Part shown: positions 27,739 through 37,403 of the stretch, piece after piece
Layout of the letters: the number at the start of each line of letters is the position of its first letter
Position numbering within the stretch: the first letter of the stretch is position 1
NCBI GenBank assembly: GCA_001464865.1
Contig: LNEG01000115.1
Span: forward strand, 40,351 to 104,350
DNA length: 64,000 bases
Direction: 5' to 3'
Source: Burkholderiales bacterium Ga0074133
Lineage (GTDB): Bacteria; Pseudomonadota; Gammaproteobacteria; Burkholderiales; Burkholderiaceae_C
Notes under the pieces: generated by a model
What the model saw: the letters and a program-made list of their open reading frames with translations, nothing else
The model's database searches: none
Told to the model about the DNA's origin: nothing
Made by a program: the position numbers and the translations under genes

Positions 27739-30088
27739 GCGGGGGCGCTGTTGGCACGCCGCGCCCTGGGCCGTGGGCGCAGCCACGGTGCTGGCGTGCT
27801 GGGCACTGCCCGCTGCCGCGCTGCCCGCCTTTGACGAGGTGCGCGCAGACTTTCGCCCCTCCGACACCCTCATCCTCTCGCGCGAGGGCGAGGTGCTGCA
27901 GCGCCTGCGCACCAATGCCACTGTGCGGCGCGGCCAGTGGGTGCCGCTGGCCGATGTGTCGCCCGCGCTGCGCCAGGCGCTGGTGCTCAGCGAGGACAAG
28001 CGGTTTTTTGAGCACAGCGGCGTGGACTGGCGCGCGGCCACGGCCGCCGCGTGGGGCAACCTGTGGAACCAGCGCACGCGCGGGGCCAGCACCATCACCA
28101 TGCAGCTCGCGGGCCTGCTGGATGGCGACTGGCGCCAGGGGCCGGGCGGGCGCACCGTACCGCAAAAGCTGGGGCAGACCGTGGCCGCGCAGGTGCTGGA
28201 CCGGCGCTGGCGCAAGGACCAGATTCTGGAGGCGTACCTCAACCTGGTGCCGTTTCGTGGTGAGCTGGTGGGCATTGATGCGCTGAGCCGCACGCTGTTT
28301 GGCAAGGCCGCCCATGCGCTGGACGACCGCGAAGCCGCCGTGGCCGCCGCGCTGGTGCGTGCGCCCAATGCGCGCCCGGCGCTGGTGGCGCAGCGCGCCT
28401 GCGGGGTGCTGCGCGACATGCAGGCGCAACCCGGCCTGCCGACTGCGCGGGTGGACTGCGATGCGCTGGATGTGTTTGCCAGCGCTGCCCTGCAGCGCCG
28501 CGCGTTTGAAGCCAGCGAGGGCGTGGCGCCACACCTGGCGCGCTATGCGCTGCGACAGCGCTTGGCTGAGGGTGGTGCAGGCAGCACGGCGGGTGTGGTG
28601 CCTGAGCGCGTGCCCACCACGCTGCGCGCGCCGCTGCAGCGTTTTGCCGTGCAAAGCCTGCAGCAGCACCTGCGCGAGCTGCGGGGCCGCAATGTGGAAG
28701 ACGGCGCGGTGCTGGTGCTCGACAACGCCACAGGCGAGGTGCTGGCGTGGGTGGGTTCGTCGGGCCAGCTCAGCCAGGCCAGCGAGGTCGATGGCGTGCT
28801 GGCAGCGCGCCAGCCGGGCTCCACACTCAAGCCCTTTTTGTATGCGCAGGCCATGGCCGAGCGGCGCCTCACCGCCGCATCGCTGGTCGATGATTCGCCC
28901 GCGCAGATCAGCACCGCCAGCGGCCTGTACATCCCGCAGAACTACGACCGCCAGTTCAAGGGCTGGGTGTCGGTGCGCACGGCGCTGGCGGCGTCGCTCA
29001 ATGTGCCGGCAGTGCGCACGCTGGTCATGGTCACGCCCGACGCGTTCCACCGCCAGCTGGCGTCCACGGGCATGCCGCTGCGCGAAACCGGCGACTACTT
29101 TGGCTACAGCCTGGCCCTGGGCAGCCCCGAGGTGCCGCTGCTGCACCTGACCAACGCGTACCGCACGCTGGCCAACGGCGGGCGTGCCAGTCCGGTGGCG
29201 GCGTTGCCCGCCGCATCCAGGGTTGCGCGGGCAGGCGCTGCCCCGGCGACAGCGCCCCCACTCAACCGGGCGCTGGCCGCAGACGCAGCCTTCATCGTGG
29301 GCGATATCCTGGCTGACGGCAATGCGCGCGCCCGCACCTTCGGCACCGACAGCGTGCTGGCCACGCGCTTCTGGGCGGCCGTCAAGACGGGCACCAGCAA
29401 GGACATGCGCGACAACTGGGCGGTGGGCTGGTCGGCCCGCTACACGGTGGGCGTGTGGGTGGGCAATGCCAGCGGCGCAGCCATGCACGACGTGAGCGGC
29501 ACCAGCGGTGCAGCGCCTGTCTGGGCGGCGGTGATGGGTTTCTTGCATGCCCGTGAACCCAGCCGGGCGCCGCGGCCGCCCACGGGCCTGGTGCGGGCGC
29601 CGGTGCGCTTTGGCAGCGGCGCAGACAGCCCCCAGCCGCTGGAAGCAGCGCGTGACGAATGGTTTGTGCCGGGCACGCAGCAGGCACTATTTGCTATTGA
29701 TTCAATAGCTATACAGGATGATTCTGAAAGGACTGTATCCCTAAAACGCCTCAAAAATGGCCCCACGGCAACCGTTGCCGCCCCTGACGTGTCTGGCGCC
29801 CGCATCACGGCCCCCGCGGCGGGCAGCGTGATTGCGCTGGACCCTGACATCCCGCCAGCCAGCCAGCGTCTGCAGTTCGTGGCGGGTTCGGCCGCGGCCG
29901 GTGCAGACCTGCGCTGGCGCATCGGCGGCAAGCCGCTGGGCCGCGGCGCGCGGGTCGGTTGGCTGCCGTGGCCGGGCCGGCATGTGGTGCAGCTCACCGA
30001 TGGCCAGGGGAGGGTGCTGGACGAGATCCGCATCGAGGTGCGGGGTGCGGGGATAGCGGCACCCGGACTCAAGTCGGGACGGTCCTGA
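27731..30088 (+). CDS. pbpC: penicillin-binding protein 1C
   Basis: transglycosylase 'VLSEDKRFFEHSGVDWRA...GASTITMQLAG'; transpeptidase 'QPGSTLKPFLYAQA', 'KTGTS'; C-terminal 'ITAPAAGSVIALDPDIPPASQRLQF'. Confidence 0.95.
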   Translation: MNRRGRCWHAAPWAVGAATVLACWALPAAALPAFDEVRADFRPSDTLILSREGEVLQRLRTNATVRRGQWVPLADVSPALRQALVLSEDKRFFEHSGVDWRAATAAAWGNLWNQRTRGASTITMQLAGLLDGDWRQGPGGRTVPQKLGQTVAAQVLDRRWRKDQILEAYLNLVPFRGELVGIDALSRTLFGKAAHALDDREAAVAAALVRAPNARPALVAQRACGVLRDMQAQPGLPTARVDCDALDVFASAALQRRAFEASEGVAPHLARYALRQRLAEGGAGSTAGVVPERVPTTLRAPLQRFAVQSLQQHLRELRGRNVEDGAVLVLDNATGEVLAWVGSSGQLSQASEVDGVLAARQPGSTLKPFLYAQAMAERRLTAASLVDDSPAQISTASGLYIPQNYDRQFKGWVSVRTALAASLNVPAVRTLVMVTPDAFHRQLASTGMPLRETGDYFGYSLALGSPEVPLLHLTNAYRTLANGGRASPVAALPAASRVARAGAAPATAPPLNRALAADAAFIVGDILADGNARARTFGTDSVLATRFWAAVKTGTSKDMRDNWAVGWSARYTVGVWVGNASGAAMHDVSGTSGAAPVWAAVMGFLHAREPSRAPRPPTGLVRAPVRFGSGADSPQPLEAARDEWFVPGTQQALFAIDSIAIQDDSERTVSLKRLKNGPTATVAAPDVSGARITAPAAGSVIALDPDIPPASQRLQFVAGSAAAGADLRWRIGGKPLGRGARVGWLPWPGRHVVQLTDGQGRVLDEIRIEVRGAGIAAPGLKSGRS
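29691..29757 (+). repeat. AT-rich palindromic repeat, copy C (inside pbpC)
   Basis: 'TTGCTATTGATTCAATAGCTAT...CCTAAAACGCCTCAAA'. Confidence 0.65.
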
Positions 30089-30167
30089 AAATGGCGTAAT
30101 CCCGGGGTGGCGCGGTGCCGCCCGCGAGCAGGGGTCGCATAAAATCGTTACAAATCATCTCCACCCT

Positions 30168-32483
30168 ATGCCGTCTTTGCGCCAGTTCTTCTCCCATCGG
30201 CTGATCTGGCTGGCACTGCTGGTTTCCGTGGGTATCGGTGCGCTTTTTGCCCAAGCCATCTGGACCATCCGCAACGACGAGTGGAACTACGCCGTCCAGA
30301 ACAACAACAACCTGGCGCGCACGCTGGAGCAGGGGCTGAGCTGGTCGCTGGGATCCATCGACAAGTCCCTGGAAGGGGTGGCCCGCGAAGCCGCACTCTC
30401 CGAGCTCTGGAGCCTGCGCCCCGACCTGCGCAACCGCCTGATATTCGACAACTCGCTGCGCGCTGGCGTCTCGGGCGACGTGTTCGTGCTGGATACCTCG
30501 GGTAACGTGGTGCTTTATTCGGGGAACATCGAACTGGGGCGCCGCAATTTCTCGGACACCGATTTTTTCCAGGCCTTTGCCGGCGGGGGCCACAAGGAGC
30601 TGTTCATCGGAAAGCCCGTGGTTGTCAGCGATGGGGGCCCCAAGGTGCTGCCGCTGGCTCGCAGTTCCTACACCGAGGACGGCCGCTTTGCTGGTGTGGT
30701 GGTGGCTGCCATCCGGTTGGGCTTTTTCAACGAGGTGTTCAGCACCCTCAACCTGGGCGACAAGAGCGGCATCAACCTCTTTCGGCAGGACGGGATCATC
30801 ATTTCGCGTTTTCCCTACGGCGATGCCGACGTGGGCAAGAACCTGGCCGGTACGCCGAACTTCACGCGGCTGCAAAAGGAGGGCACGGGTTCGTTCGTCG
30901 GCGTGGCCGCGATCGACAAGGTGGAGCGGCTGTACTCGTTTCGTCCCGTGGGCGACTACCCACTCATCATCAATGTGGCGCAGGCCACCGACACCATCCT
31001 GGCCCAGTGGTACCGCAGCGCATGGCTGCTGGGCAGCTTTGCCGGCGTGCTGATGGCGGCCTGCATCGGGCTGGCCGTGCTGTTCGTGCGTGAGCTGGGG
31101 TTGCGCCAGCGGGTGTCGGCCCGGCTGCGCGCGGCCGAGCATGACGTGCGCACCATCCTCAACAACATGCCATCCATGATCGGCTACTGGGATGCCGACC
31201 TGCGCAACCGCTTTGCCAACCAGGCCTATGTGGAATGGTTCGGCATGAACCCGGAGCGCCTGCGTGGCCTGCATGTGAGCGAGTTGCTGGGCCCCGAGCT
31301 GTACGAGCGCAACCGCCCGCTCCTGGAACGCGCGCTGCAGGGCGAGCCCCAGCTGTTCGAGCGCACCATCGTCGACACGCAGGGGCACGCACGCCACACC
31401 ATGATCTCCTACCACCCCGACCGCGACGAGGCCACGGGCGTGGTGCGGGGTATCTTTGCGCAGGCTACCGACATCTCCGAGCGCAAGCGCATGGAAGACG
31501 AGCTTTTTGATGAGAAGGAGCGCGTGCGCCTGACGCTGCAGGCCATTGGCGACGCGGTGGTGTGCTCTGACGCGCAAGGCCTTGTCACCTACCTGAACCC
31601 CGTGGCTGAAGGCCTGACCGGCTGGCAGGCCTTTGATGCAGCCGGGCACTTGATCGACGAGGTGCTGCGCCTGCGCAGCCCCCACAACGACAGCCCCATG
31701 GCCAGTGCCCTGCTGGCCGCCATACGCGACGGCACGAGCACCGGCGCAGAGCCGGTGAGCGGGGTGGTGGTGCACCGCATCTCCGGGCAGCGTTTCCAGG
31801 TGGCCAAGACGGTCAACCCCATCACCGACCGGCACGGCCGCATCACCGGCGCGGTGGCTGTGCTGCGCGACGTGACCGACGCCGTGGCCATGGCCGAGCG
31901 CATGGCGCACCTGGCCCAGTACGACGCGCTGACCGACCTGCCCAACCGCGTGCTGCTGCACGACCGCGCCGAACTGGGCATGGCGCAGGCCCGGCGCGAC
32001 GGCCGCATGCTGGCCGTGATGTATGTGGACCTCGATGGTTTCAAGCAGGTGAACGACCGCCTGGGCCACGACGCCGGAGACATGCTGCTGGTGCAGTTTG
32101 CCCAGCGGCTGAAGGCCGCGGTACGCGCCACCGACACCGTGTGCCGGCAAGGCGGCGACGAGTTTGTCGTGCTGCTGCCGGGGCTCGATGGCGCCGACGC
32201 GGCCTGTGCCGTCGCGCGCAAGATCCTGGCGGCGTGCGACGCACCGTTTGACCTGGGCACCGAGACATCGCGCATGTGCCTGAGTGGCGGCATCGCGCTG
32301 TACCCGCAGCACGGCGACACGTTTGATGTGCTTTCGCGCCACGCTGACGAGGCCATGTACGCGGCCAAGCGCGGCGGCCGCTGGCGCTTCATGCTTTACG
32401 CGCCACCGGACGCGCAACCACAAACGGTGCTGCCCGCGAACGCGGCGGCAGGCGCAGACCGGCAAGAAGCCGATGGCGCATGA
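30168..32483 (+). CDS. membrane sensor diguanylate cyclase (periplasmic sensor-PAS-PAS-GGDEF)
   Basis: N-terminal TM plus periplasmic sensor; PAS regions; 'RATDTVCRQGGDEFVVLLPG' with RxxD I-site. Confidence 0.92.
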   Translation: MPSLRQFFSHRLIWLALLVSVGIGALFAQAIWTIRNDEWNYAVQNNNNLARTLEQGLSWSLGSIDKSLEGVAREAALSELWSLRPDLRNRLIFDNSLRAGVSGDVFVLDTSGNVVLYSGNIELGRRNFSDTDFFQAFAGGGHKELFIGKPVVVSDGGPKVLPLARSSYTEDGRFAGVVVAAIRLGFFNEVFSTLNLGDKSGINLFRQDGIIISRFPYGDADVGKNLAGTPNFTRLQKEGTGSFVGVAAIDKVERLYSFRPVGDYPLIINVAQATDTILAQWYRSAWLLGSFAGVLMAACIGLAVLFVRELGLRQRVSARLRAAEHDVRTILNNMPSMIGYWDADLRNRFANQAYVEWFGMNPERLRGLHVSELLGPELYERNRPLLERALQGEPQLFERTIVDTQGHARHTMISYHPDRDEATGVVRGIFAQATDISERKRMEDELFDEKERVRLTLQAIGDAVVCSDAQGLVTYLNPVAEGLTGWQAFDAAGHLIDEVLRLRSPHNDSPMASALLAAIRDGTSTGAEPVSGVVVHRISGQRFQVAKTVNPITDRHGRITGAVAVLRDVTDAVAMAERMAHLAQYDALTDLPNRVLLHDRAELGMAQARRDGRMLAVMYVDLDGFKQVNDRLGHDAGDMLLVQFAQRLKAAVRATDTVCRQGGDEFVVLLPGLDGADAACAVARKILAACDAPFDLGTETSRMCLSGGIALYPQHGDTFDVLSRHADEAMYAAKRGGRWRFMLYAPPDAQPQTVLPANAAAGADRQEADGA

Positions 32484-32489
32484 AAGCGG

Positions 32490-32555
32490 TTTGCTATTAA
32501 ATACATAGCATTTCCGCCAATTAAAACCTGGACTTGCGGCGGTTTTGACTTGTTT
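32490..32555 (+). repeat. AT-rich palindromic repeat, copy D
   Basis: 'TTGCTATTAAATACATAGCA...AAACCTGGACTTGCGGC', 7 nt after a stop codon. Confidence 0.7.
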
Positions 32556-33008
32556 TCTGCATCTGGGGGCCTTGAGGGGCTGGTCCTGGGCTCCGGCATC
32601 TCCTGTGCACGTGGTGTGGTGTGCGAGCCTCCGGCGAAACGTGCGCATGTGGGCCGCCACGGCGGGCCTGTGCGGCCCGGCACCGGTGCCGTCAGCGTGG
32701 CGGTGCAGGGTGGAAATTTGTTGCAGGACCGCGCAAATAAATTTGATGGCCCTCATGGCGACCAGCGCCTACCATCCCCCCGACTTGCCCTTGCAGCGCT
32801 GGGAGCCTGCGCGGCAGAAGGCATGGAAGCGAAACGGGCGAAAGCCGAGGATCGCGTGGTGCTACCGACAAGCCGAGGGTGGACCCCTGGGCGCAGGAGG
32901 TAGTGCTGCGCGAGACCGGTTTGTCGTTCGTTGCAGCCGATGATCCTTCTGCCGTGCAGGCTCCTGGCCTGCAGCGCCCGCCTGTTGATTTCAATTTCGG
33001 AGCCTCGC

Positions 33009-34181
33009 GTGCCCAACCTGTCCAAAATCACCTGCATCGAAGACCTGCGCCTCATTGCCAAGCGCCGCGTGCCGCGCATGTTCTACGACTATGCCGACTC
33101 GGGCTCGTACACCGAAGGCACGTACCGCGCCAACACGCAGGACTTCCAGTCCATCAAGCTGCGCCAGCGCGTGGCCGTCAACATGGAAGGCCGTACCACC
33201 CGCACCACCATGGTGGGCCAGGACGTGGCCATGCCCGTGGCCATTGCACCCACGGGCCTGACCGGCATGCAGCATGCCGACGGCGAGATTTTGGGCGCCA
33301 AGGCCGCCAAGGCGTTCGGCATCCCGTTCACGCTCTCGACCATGAGCATCTGCTCCATTGAAGACGTGGCCGAGCACACGGGCAACCACCCGTTCTGGTT
33401 CCAGGTGTATGTGATGCGCGACCGCGACTTCATCGAGCGCCTGATCGACCGCGCCAAGGCCGCCAACTGCTCTGCGCTGCAGCTCACGCTGGATTTGCAG
33501 ATCCTGGGCCAGCGCCACAAGGACATCAAGAACGGCCTGTCGGCCCCGCCCAAGCCCACCATCGCCAACCTCATCAACCTGGCCACCAAGCCGCGCTGGT
33601 GCCTGGGCATGCTGGGCACGCCACGCCGCAGCTTCGGCAACATCGTGGGCCATGCCAAGGGCGTGGGCGATTTGTCTTCGCTGTCATCTTGGACGGCCGA
33701 GCAGTTCGACCCGCAGCTCAACTGGGGCGATGTGGAGTGGATCAAGAAGCGCTGGGGCGGCAAGCTGATCCTGAAAGGCATCATGGACGCCGAAGACGCC
33801 CGCCTGGCCGTCAACAGCGGGGCCGACGCGCTCATCGTCAGCAACCACGGCGGCCGCCAGCTCGATGGCGCACCGTCGTCCATTGCAGCGCTGCCCGGCA
33901 TCAAGCAGGCGGTCGATCAGATGGGCGGCGGCATCGAAGTGTGGATGGACGGCGGCATCCGCAGCGGGCAAGACGTGCTCAAGGCCCGCGCGCTCGGTGC
34001 GCAAGGCACGCTGATCGGCCGCAGTTTTCTGTACGGGCTGGGTGCATATGGCGAGGCGGGTGTGACCCGTGCGCTTCAGATCATCCAGAAGGAGCTGGAC
34101 ATCACCATGGCGTTCTGCGGGCACACCAATATCAACACGGTGGATCAGTCGATCCTGCTGCCGGGGACCTATCCGGTGTGA
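33009..34181 (+). CDS. lldD: FMN-dependent alpha-hydroxy-acid dehydrogenase (L-lactate dehydrogenase LldD-like)
   Basis: 'NLSKITCIEDLRLIAKRRVPRMFYDYADSGSYTE...ALIVSNHGGRQLDGAPSSI'; GTG start inferred. Confidence 0.88.
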   Translation: MPNLSKITCIEDLRLIAKRRVPRMFYDYADSGSYTEGTYRANTQDFQSIKLRQRVAVNMEGRTTRTTMVGQDVAMPVAIAPTGLTGMQHADGEILGAKAAKAFGIPFTLSTMSICSIEDVAEHTGNHPFWFQVYVMRDRDFIERLIDRAKAANCSALQLTLDLQILGQRHKDIKNGLSAPPKPTIANLINLATKPRWCLGMLGTPRRSFGNIVGHAKGVGDLSSLSSWTAEQFDPQLNWGDVEWIKKRWGGKLILKGIMDAEDARLAVNSGADALIVSNHGGRQLDGAPSSIAALPGIKQAVDQMGGGIEVWMDGGIRSGQDVLKARALGAQGTLIGRSFLYGLGAYGEAGVTRALQIIQKELDITMAFCGHTNINTVDQSILLPGTYPV

Positions 34182-34293
34182 GTCGAGGAGCCAGATTGAA
34201 TTGCGCGACTCGATCTGGCTTCGGTTTGTGCGGGGTTGTCGATGTGGCTCGTCACCGACTGTTTTGGGCCCGAAGCAGCCGGTCACTACGCCA

Positions 34294-34638
34294 CTAACGC
34301 CCGTGCTTACCGGCAATGACTCCGTCGAAATCCCATTGAAACTGCGCTCTTGAGAAAGCCGATTTGAACGACATTTCTACCGAAGGCATATCTCGGTCGT
34401 ATACGCGGTCATCCGCCACCACGATGCGGCTCAGTTTTTCAAACTGAGCAAGCCTAGCCAAAAGCTGGTCAAGTGGCATCGCGCTGTACAAATCCGCCCC
34501 CACCCGCAGTAATGTTGGTTGAGCACGGCTTGCTCTCGCCTCAAACTCTTCCAGGGCTTGGAGATCCAACAGTTCCAGTTCCAGCTCGAGGTTGTGCTGA
34601 GAGTTGCTGGAGGCCAGATCTAGCAGTGTCGTCGTCAT
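34294..34638 (-). CDS. hypothetical protein (orphan)
   Basis: 114 aa ORF in lower-GC segment. Confidence 0.5.
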   Translation of the reverse strand: MTTTLLDLASSNSQHNLELELELLDLQALEEFEARASRAQPTLLRVGADLYSAMPLDQLLARLAQFEKLSRIVVADDRVYDRDMPSVEMSFKSAFSRAQFQWDFDGVIAGKHGR

Positions 34639-34680
34639 AACATTCCTCGTCTACGGATGACCGCTCCTGGCCGAACACCG

Positions 34681-34932
34681 TCATCTGCTCTTGTAGCGCA
34701 GCGTTCGAGCAATCAGTATGAGCAACACACCAAGTCCCATCGGTAGGGCTGCAATGAACCAGCTCTGCTCAGTGGGGACCACGCGGTAGTAATGCGTTGT
34801 CCCGGTGAAAAAATCGATCGGTAACCCTGCGCGCAACAGCACTAGAACTAAGCCAACCACCATCAACACATAGCCTGCTCGCACAAGCCATTGGAAGCGC
34901 GTCTGGTTGGGGCGTTGCTGGTCGGTTTTCAT
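34681..34932 (-). CDS. hypothetical two-TM membrane protein
   Basis: 'WLVRAGYVLMVVGLVLVLLRAGLPIDF...WFIAALPMGLGVLLILIARTLRYKSR'. Confidence 0.5.
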   Translation of the reverse strand: MKTDQQRPNQTRFQWLVRAGYVLMVVGLVLVLLRAGLPIDFFTGTTHYYRVVPTEQSWFIAALPMGLGVLLILIARTLRYKSR

Positions 34933-35047
34933 ACGGTTTGAAAGTCCTCTTTTGGCCGGATTCTGCTCCACGACGAGGGACGCTAGCGGGCCCATTGCTG
35001 CCGTTGCTACGATCACGGCTTCCGCCCTAAATGAACCGGAGAGAGAC

Positions 35048-35338
35048 ATGGATGGCGCGACGCAGGAACGCATGTTTCGGAACACAGTGACTTGCAAAGG
35101 CTTGGCAGAGGGTGAAATCACTGGGGCGGTCGTGGACTTGCTCTCAGAGTTCGCAGAGCGGCCATGGCATCAGTCAGTGTCTTGTGAATGGCAAGGCGGA
35201 GTTCTGAGATTGACCACGCAAAGCGAAGGTGACGCCAATGGTGTGGCGTTGCTAGACGAGTTCCAAGATGCTGTAGTCGCATACATAAACTTTTCCGGCA
35301 CTGTTCGTTTTGAAATAGAGGCTGTTGTAGCGCTATGA
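35048..35338 (+). CDS. hypothetical protein (orphan)
   Basis: 97 aa, ATG preceded by GGAGAGAG. Confidence 0.5.
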   Translation: MDGATQERMFRNTVTCKGLAEGEITGAVVDLLSEFAERPWHQSVSCEWQGGVLRLTTQSEGDANGVALLDEFQDAVVAYINFSGTVRFEIEAVVAL

Positions 35339-35403
35339 CTCAGCAGCTCGCTCAGCTCTTTCTATCGCAGCCGTCCCCTCTGACAGCTTTTGGTCGCTAT
35401 TGG

Positions 35404-35682
35404 TCATGCAGGAGATGCCGCCTCGATCCAAATCGTCTGCCCGGGGTGATGCTCTTCGATGGTGCTCAAAGCGTCATCCAGCAGAACTCGATCCCTTAAC
35501 TCGTGGACAAAACGAGTGCATTTCGACGCAGGTAACGCGGCCCACGCTGTCTCTGAAATCGCATCGGCACCACACCATACCGCGTCATCATTTCCTGCTA
35601 CATGCAGCGCTTGAGAGAGGCCCTCGGGGGTGATTGCAAGGTAGATCATATGAAGATTCGAATGTGTCGAGTCGGGCTTCAC
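35404..35682 (-). CDS. hypothetical protein (orphan)
   Basis: 92 aa ORF in lower-GC segment. Confidence 0.4.
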   Translation of the reverse strand: MKPDSTHSNLHMIYLAITPEGLSQALHVAGNDDAVWCGADAISETAWAALPASKCTRFVHELRDRVLLDDALSTIEEHHPGQTIWIEAASPA

Positions 35683-35754
35683 CTAAGACCGCTTCTGGCC
35701 GCTTGCAGTCTGTCACGAACACCGCGCAACCCACGGCGCGGCACCCGCTCGACG

Positions 35755-36780
35755 TCACGCCGTAGCGTACCGCTCCTTCGCCAGCCTCGTGCCCTCTGCC
35801 AAGGCCTTCAGCTTGCCCCAGGCCACGTCCCGGGCCATGGGCGCCAGGCCGCAGTTCGTGCACGGGAACAGCCGGTCCTTCGGTACGAACTCCAGTGCCC
35901 GGCCGATGGTGTCGGCCACTTCCTCGGGTGTCTCGATCACGTCGCTGGCCACATCGATCACGCCGACCATCACGTCTTTGCCTGCCAATAGCTTCATCAG
36001 GTCTGGCGGTACGTGGGAGTGGATGCATTCCAGGCTCACCTGGTCGATGCTGCTCTTGGCCAGCGCGGGAAACACCGCTTCGTACTGGCGCCATTCGTCG
36101 CCCAGGGTGCTCTTCCAGTCGGTGTTGGCCTTGATGCCGTAGCCGTAGCAGATGTGCACTGCGGTCGTGCAGGTCAGGCCCTGCGCTGCGCGCTCCAGCG
36201 CCTGCACGCCCCAGTCGGCGGCATCTTTCATGTAGACGTTGAACGCGGGTTCGTCGAACTGGATGATGTCCACGCCATCGGCCTGCAGCGCGAGCGCTTC
36301 CTGGTTGAGCAGCTCCGCAAACGCGAAGGCCATCTTGATCTTGTCGCCGTAGAAGCGGTCGGCCACGGTGTCGACGATGGTCATGGGGCCGGGCAGGGTG
36401 AACTTCAGCTTCTTCCTGGTGTGGGCGCGCGCCAGCTGTGCCTCAAAGGCGTGGACGCGGCCTTTCAGGCGCAGGGCCGACACCACCTGCGGGACCATGG
36501 CGTCGTAGCGGTTGTCGCGGATGCCCATCTTGACCTTGTGCTCGAAGTCGATGCCCTCGACCTGCTCCAGAAAGCCGTGCACGAAGTGCTGTCGCGATTG
36601 CTCGCCGTCACCCACGATGTCCAGGCCCGCGTCTTCCTGGGCCTTGATCCACAGCAGCGTTGCGTCGGCCTTGGCCTGGCGCAGCGCATCGCCTTCGGCC
36701 ATCCACTGGGGCCAGAGCTTGTTGGTTTCAGCCAGCCAGGCGGGCTTGGGCAAGCTGCCGGCGATGGAGGTTTCGAACAT
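35755..36780 (-). CDS. core-MetE-type methionine synthase (COG0620, MesD-like)
   Basis: 'FETSIAGSLPKPAWLAE...DIVGDGEQSRQHFVHGFLEQVEGIDF...QFDEPAFNVYM...HICYGYGIKANTDWKSTLGDEWRQYE...FPCTNCGLAPMARDVA'; only ~340 aa. Confidence 0.88.
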   Translation of the reverse strand: MFETSIAGSLPKPAWLAETNKLWPQWMAEGDALRQAKADATLLWIKAQEDAGLDIVGDGEQSRQHFVHGFLEQVEGIDFEHKVKMGIRDNRYDAMVPQVVSALRLKGRVHAFEAQLARAHTRKKLKFTLPGPMTIVDTVADRFYGDKIKMAFAFAELLNQEALALQADGVDIIQFDEPAFNVYMKDAADWGVQALERAAQGLTCTTAVHICYGYGIKANTDWKSTLGDEWRQYEAVFPALAKSSIDQVSLECIHSHVPPDLMKLLAGKDVMVGVIDVASDVIETPEEVADTIGRALEFVPKDRLFPCTNCGLAPMARDVAWGKLKALAEGTRLAKERYATA

Positions 36781-36938
36781 CGGAGGATTCCTTTGAAGCA
36801 ACGGGGGAGGTGGCGAGCATACGTCGGTGCCGTTTTTCTTGCGCGGCCCAGGGCAGCGGCCTTCCTGCGCTTGTCCATACAGCGGTAGCAGCGATCCCAT
36901 GCGGTGCGCCACCTTTGCATGTGGGCACATGCGCTGTC

Positions 36939-37403
36939 TCAGCGCAGGCGTTTGAGCGTGGCGAGATATGCCACCACATCCTCGCGCTCGCGCTCGTCGT
37001 CCAGCAGGTAGTCCATGCCCTGGCCGGGGATCAGTGCCTCGGGGTTGGTCAGCCAGGCTTTCAGCGTGGCACGGGTCCACAAAATCTTGCTGTTGCGCAG
37101 CGCGGGTGAGTAGTCAAAGTCGGCCAGCGCCCCGGCACGCCGGCCCACCACGCCGCGGTGCGCGGGGCCGTCGCCGTGCACATCGGGGCTGTGGCAGCCG
37201 GCGCAATGCGCCTGGTACACCGCCCGCCCGCGCTCCACCGACTGCGCGGCAGCGGTGCCCGGTGTGCAGGCGGCCAGCAAAGCCAGGGTCATCGCCGCAA
37301 CACGCACGCGGTCCCCGATGCCGGTATGGCGCTGTGCGGGGCCCCGGGTCGGTGTGGCCGGGGCGGATGTGGGCGAAGCAGCGGGTGAGGCAGGGCGGTG
37401 CAT
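36939..37403 (-). CDS. secreted c-type cytochrome
   Basis: CXXCH in 'YQAHCAGCHSPDVHG', 'YSPALRNSKILWTRATLKAWLTNPEALIPGQGMDYLL'; start uncertain. Confidence 0.85.
   Translation of the reverse strand: MHRPASPAASPTSAPATPTRGPAQRHTGIGDRVRVAAMTLALLAACTPGTAAAQSVERGRAVYQAHCAGCHSPDVHGDGPAHRGVVGRRAGALADFDYSPALRNSKILWTRATLKAWLTNPEALIPGQGMDYLLDDEREREDVVAYLATLKRLR

Noticed and set aside
30069-32756. 895 aa minus-strand ORF opposite the GGDEF gene
   Set aside because: Antisense shadow ORF.
34189-34220. AGCCAGAT...ATCTGGCT hairpin after the lldD-like gene
   Set aside because: 8 bp stem but a long loop and no T-tract; too weak to call a terminator.
35335-35475. 46 aa ORF (MTQQLAQLFLSQPS...) overlapping the stop of the 35048 gene
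   Set aside because: Too short, antisense to part of the 35404-35682 ORF, no supporting signal.
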